The notes under the pieces are model-generated. The model searched no databases, was not told the DNA's origin, and saw only the letters and a list, made by a program, of their open reading frames with translations. A stretch of 64,000 nt of DNA, taken from contig NW_019775569.1 in NCBI RefSeq assembly GCF_001039355.2, positions 814,712 to 878,711 of the forward strand, given 5' to 3'. Positions 62,136 to 64,000 of this stretch are shown in pieces. The position numbers and the translations under genes were made by a program. Positions within the stretch are counted from its first letter, which is position 1. The number at the start of each line of letters is the position of its first letter. This DNA comes from Lingula anatina. Taxonomy: Eukaryota > Brachiopoda > Lingulata > Lingulida > Lingulidae.

Positions 62136-64000
62136 GTGCACATTTTCAATTTTATTTCATCATCTGTTTTAATTTGTCCTTATGCAGCTGGATAGTTTCC
62201 TCATATGGCATTTATTTACTCACCTTTTTAAACCACAATGGTGATAATGAAATTGTATGATAAATGAAGTGTCACGTTGGAGTGTTTCCTTATGATTAAT
62301 CAATGTAATTTTTCTGCCGGCCCGTGATCTAGCCCATTTTTCGTATTTTTTAAATTGTTTGATATGTCGTATCTTAAGGAATCGTATGAACTTTCTCATG
62401 GGTATTTAAAACGATGTTAAAGATAAAGTACAGGGATATTTAAGGACAAGAGTTTTGACACTCATTTCTTTTATCTGTCATTCCAGCGTATTGATATTCC
62501 AGTGCCACGTTGGATGAAAGTATAATTTATGTGCAATGTATCAAACTTGTCAGGGTAATTTCTCTGAATTTAAATGAAACATAACGCGAAATGATATTAT
62601 TATCATTGGCATATGTCATGTACGTCACAGAAAGTGATTATAAAGCTCTTCCTATTAGTATCCTAACACCAGGATTTTAGATGTCTGTAGATATGAGCCC
62701 TGTAATCCAACGCGTCCATCGGTGATGAATTCTTAATAAGACGCATATTAGGGGTCTCTCGGTGCTAAAAAAGAACACGATAAGACTACAATCATTTTGC
62801 TGTATCAGCTTTAAACGGGGAATCGCTCGAGTATTTTAAATATTTTTGTAAGCATATATTTGTAAGCCACGCCCAATCATTTTAAATTCTACTGTTACAT
62901 CGTCGATGACCGAAAGTAAGTATTTGTTAAAGTACTTTGAATTAGAGCCTATAAACGCGTTGTACCAATATTGGCGTGTACTGAAGCATGGCATCAGAGC
63001 AGAGCAGAGTAGATTCCACATTTGGATGTGGTGGATACGTCAAACAGACAGCGTGCATACTTCCCACGGGTAAAACTTTCCCATAGTAATGTTTGAACTT
63101 GGCGAAGACTGGGTGGTTATCTCTCAGGCGTTGGTTAGCTCTGTGGAGACTGCACATGTGATAACAATTCACTCTAGCACATCAGCAAAGTCAAGCACGA
63201 ACAGCTAGACAGATCGTCGATTCATAAGAACTTCATGCAAAGATAATGCGTGATTTTATCTAGATGAATTGCGGAATAACCGCCACCTGTTGTCAGCAGT
63301 ATTTTTACACCGCCACCGCTTGGTGCTTCAGCCGCGTAAGAACGACGCAAATGTTGTGTTTCAGCATATATTTGAAAGTGTTAGTTCCAGTGTTAATTTA
63401 GGAGTGAATTCGGTCCGTGTAGAATCGTGCAGTGCCACCAGGCAGGGCGTTTGACGCGTGCCGGACAGAAAAAAAGCCAAATTTATTTTAAGTAGATTAA
63501 ATTTAACTCCGCTCCACAGCTTGACATTTTCCTTGAAAATTGAGAAAAGGAGATGAATGTTTTGTGATATATTTTCGGTTATATTTGGTTATTTCTCTAT
63601 GAAGGAGCGGACTGCTAAATATTTCATCAGGCATGTTAATCAAAAGTTTTTTTGTGATAAAACTGCCTTTAAAACTTCAATCTATTTCAGAAAAGAATTT
63701 CAGCTGCTGTGTTATGTTATAAGAATGAAGTAATTTTTCTTCGGTCAACAGCTTAATATTGAAATAGTTATTACCTCCAGTATTTCGATGTCTAGCAGAA
63801 CATCTTCATCAGGGAATGAGACTACCCCTGACCTCTACCTCCCTTTCCTAAGTCAATAGGTGTGGGGAGGTGGGGCAATTATATCTCCTGAATAGAGGCT
63901 ATTCACTTTTACTTCATTCTTCATTCTTTTAATCTATTTTTTGTGAATCTTGTAAACATAATAATGCATATGAAGAAATTCTTCTTCGGGACCTATTTTG
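62136..64000. other. USP30 3' region and right flank
   Basis: This holds the USP30 3' UTR (no canonical AATAAA close to the stop) and intergenic DNA. Short open frames at 62942-63172 (-) and 63269-63454 (+) match nothing I recognise. The last 250 bp contain a hammerhead-like core on the - strand, suggesting a retroelement fragment continuing past the window. Confidence 0.5.
63783..63812 (-). ncRNA. Hammerhead-ribozyme-like core
   Basis: Read on the - strand, CTGATGA (63812-63806) is followed by A, a 5-bp stem GATGT/ACATC closed by a short loop, and GAAA (63786-63783). This order, CUGANGA then stem II then GAAA, is the conserved half of a type I hammerhead. Penelope-like retroelements carry minimal hammerheads of this form at their terminal repeats. 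I cannot confirm stems I and III or the cleavage site by eye, so activity is not claimed. Confidence 0.4.

Noticed and set aside
62942-63172. 76-aa open frame on the minus strand
   Set aside because: It looks protein-like in places but has no family match, no supporting exon and no clear promoter; left as unproven.

Overview
This is an AT-rich eukaryotic (metazoan) window with short GT-AG-spliced exons, long introns, many microsatellites and no bacterial features. The gene set (eIF2D, an ENPP7-like enzyme, RASL10, MAPKAPK5, USP30) is animal. The repeated 'aggcctat' words, TA-flanked miniature elements and invertebrate-like gene density suggest a marine invertebrate deuterostome such as an echinoderm or hemichordate. 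That assignment is an inference from style, not from a diagnostic gene.

Six protein-coding genes can be rebuilt exon by exon with consistent phases. From left to right: (1) eIF2D, + strand, 15 coding exons, 9218-14848, 616 aa. (2) A small secreted four-EF-hand protein, - strand, 4 coding exons, 20311-17893, 160 aa, convergent with eIF2D. (3) An ENPP7-like ectoenzyme (alkaline sphingomyelinase class), + strand, 6 exons, 23600-27210, carrying a one-base frameshift in exon 2. (4) A RASL10-type Ras-like GTPase, + strand, one coding exon, 40252-40983. (5) MAPKAPK5/PRAK, - strand, 13 exons, 57571-46872, 471 aa. (6) USP30, + strand, 9 exons, 57915-62135, 618 aa, head-to-head with MAPKAPK5 across a 343-bp shared promoter.

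The remainder is non-coding. The left 8 kb has no gene I can support; it holds homopolymers, (TA)n and two striking hairpins. A 590-bp element with 13-bp terminal inverted repeats lies just upstream of eIF2D. The 20-40 kb interval contains two near-identical tandem duplications whose junctions carry a single N (probably unmerged haplotypes), a TA-flanked MITE family in and beyond the ENPP7 gene, a haplotype-specific block with five TGACGT motifs, and degenerate minisatellites upstream of RASL10. At the right edge the - strand carries a hammerhead-ribozyme-like core of the type found in Penelope-like retroelements.

The genes do not form one pathway. eIF2D acts in translation (re)initiation and recycling, MAPKAPK5 in stress-kinase signalling, USP30 in deubiquitination at the mitochondrial outer membrane, RASL10 in small-GTPase signalling, ENPP7 in extracellular phospholipid hydrolysis, and the EF-hand protein in extracellular or luminal calcium binding.
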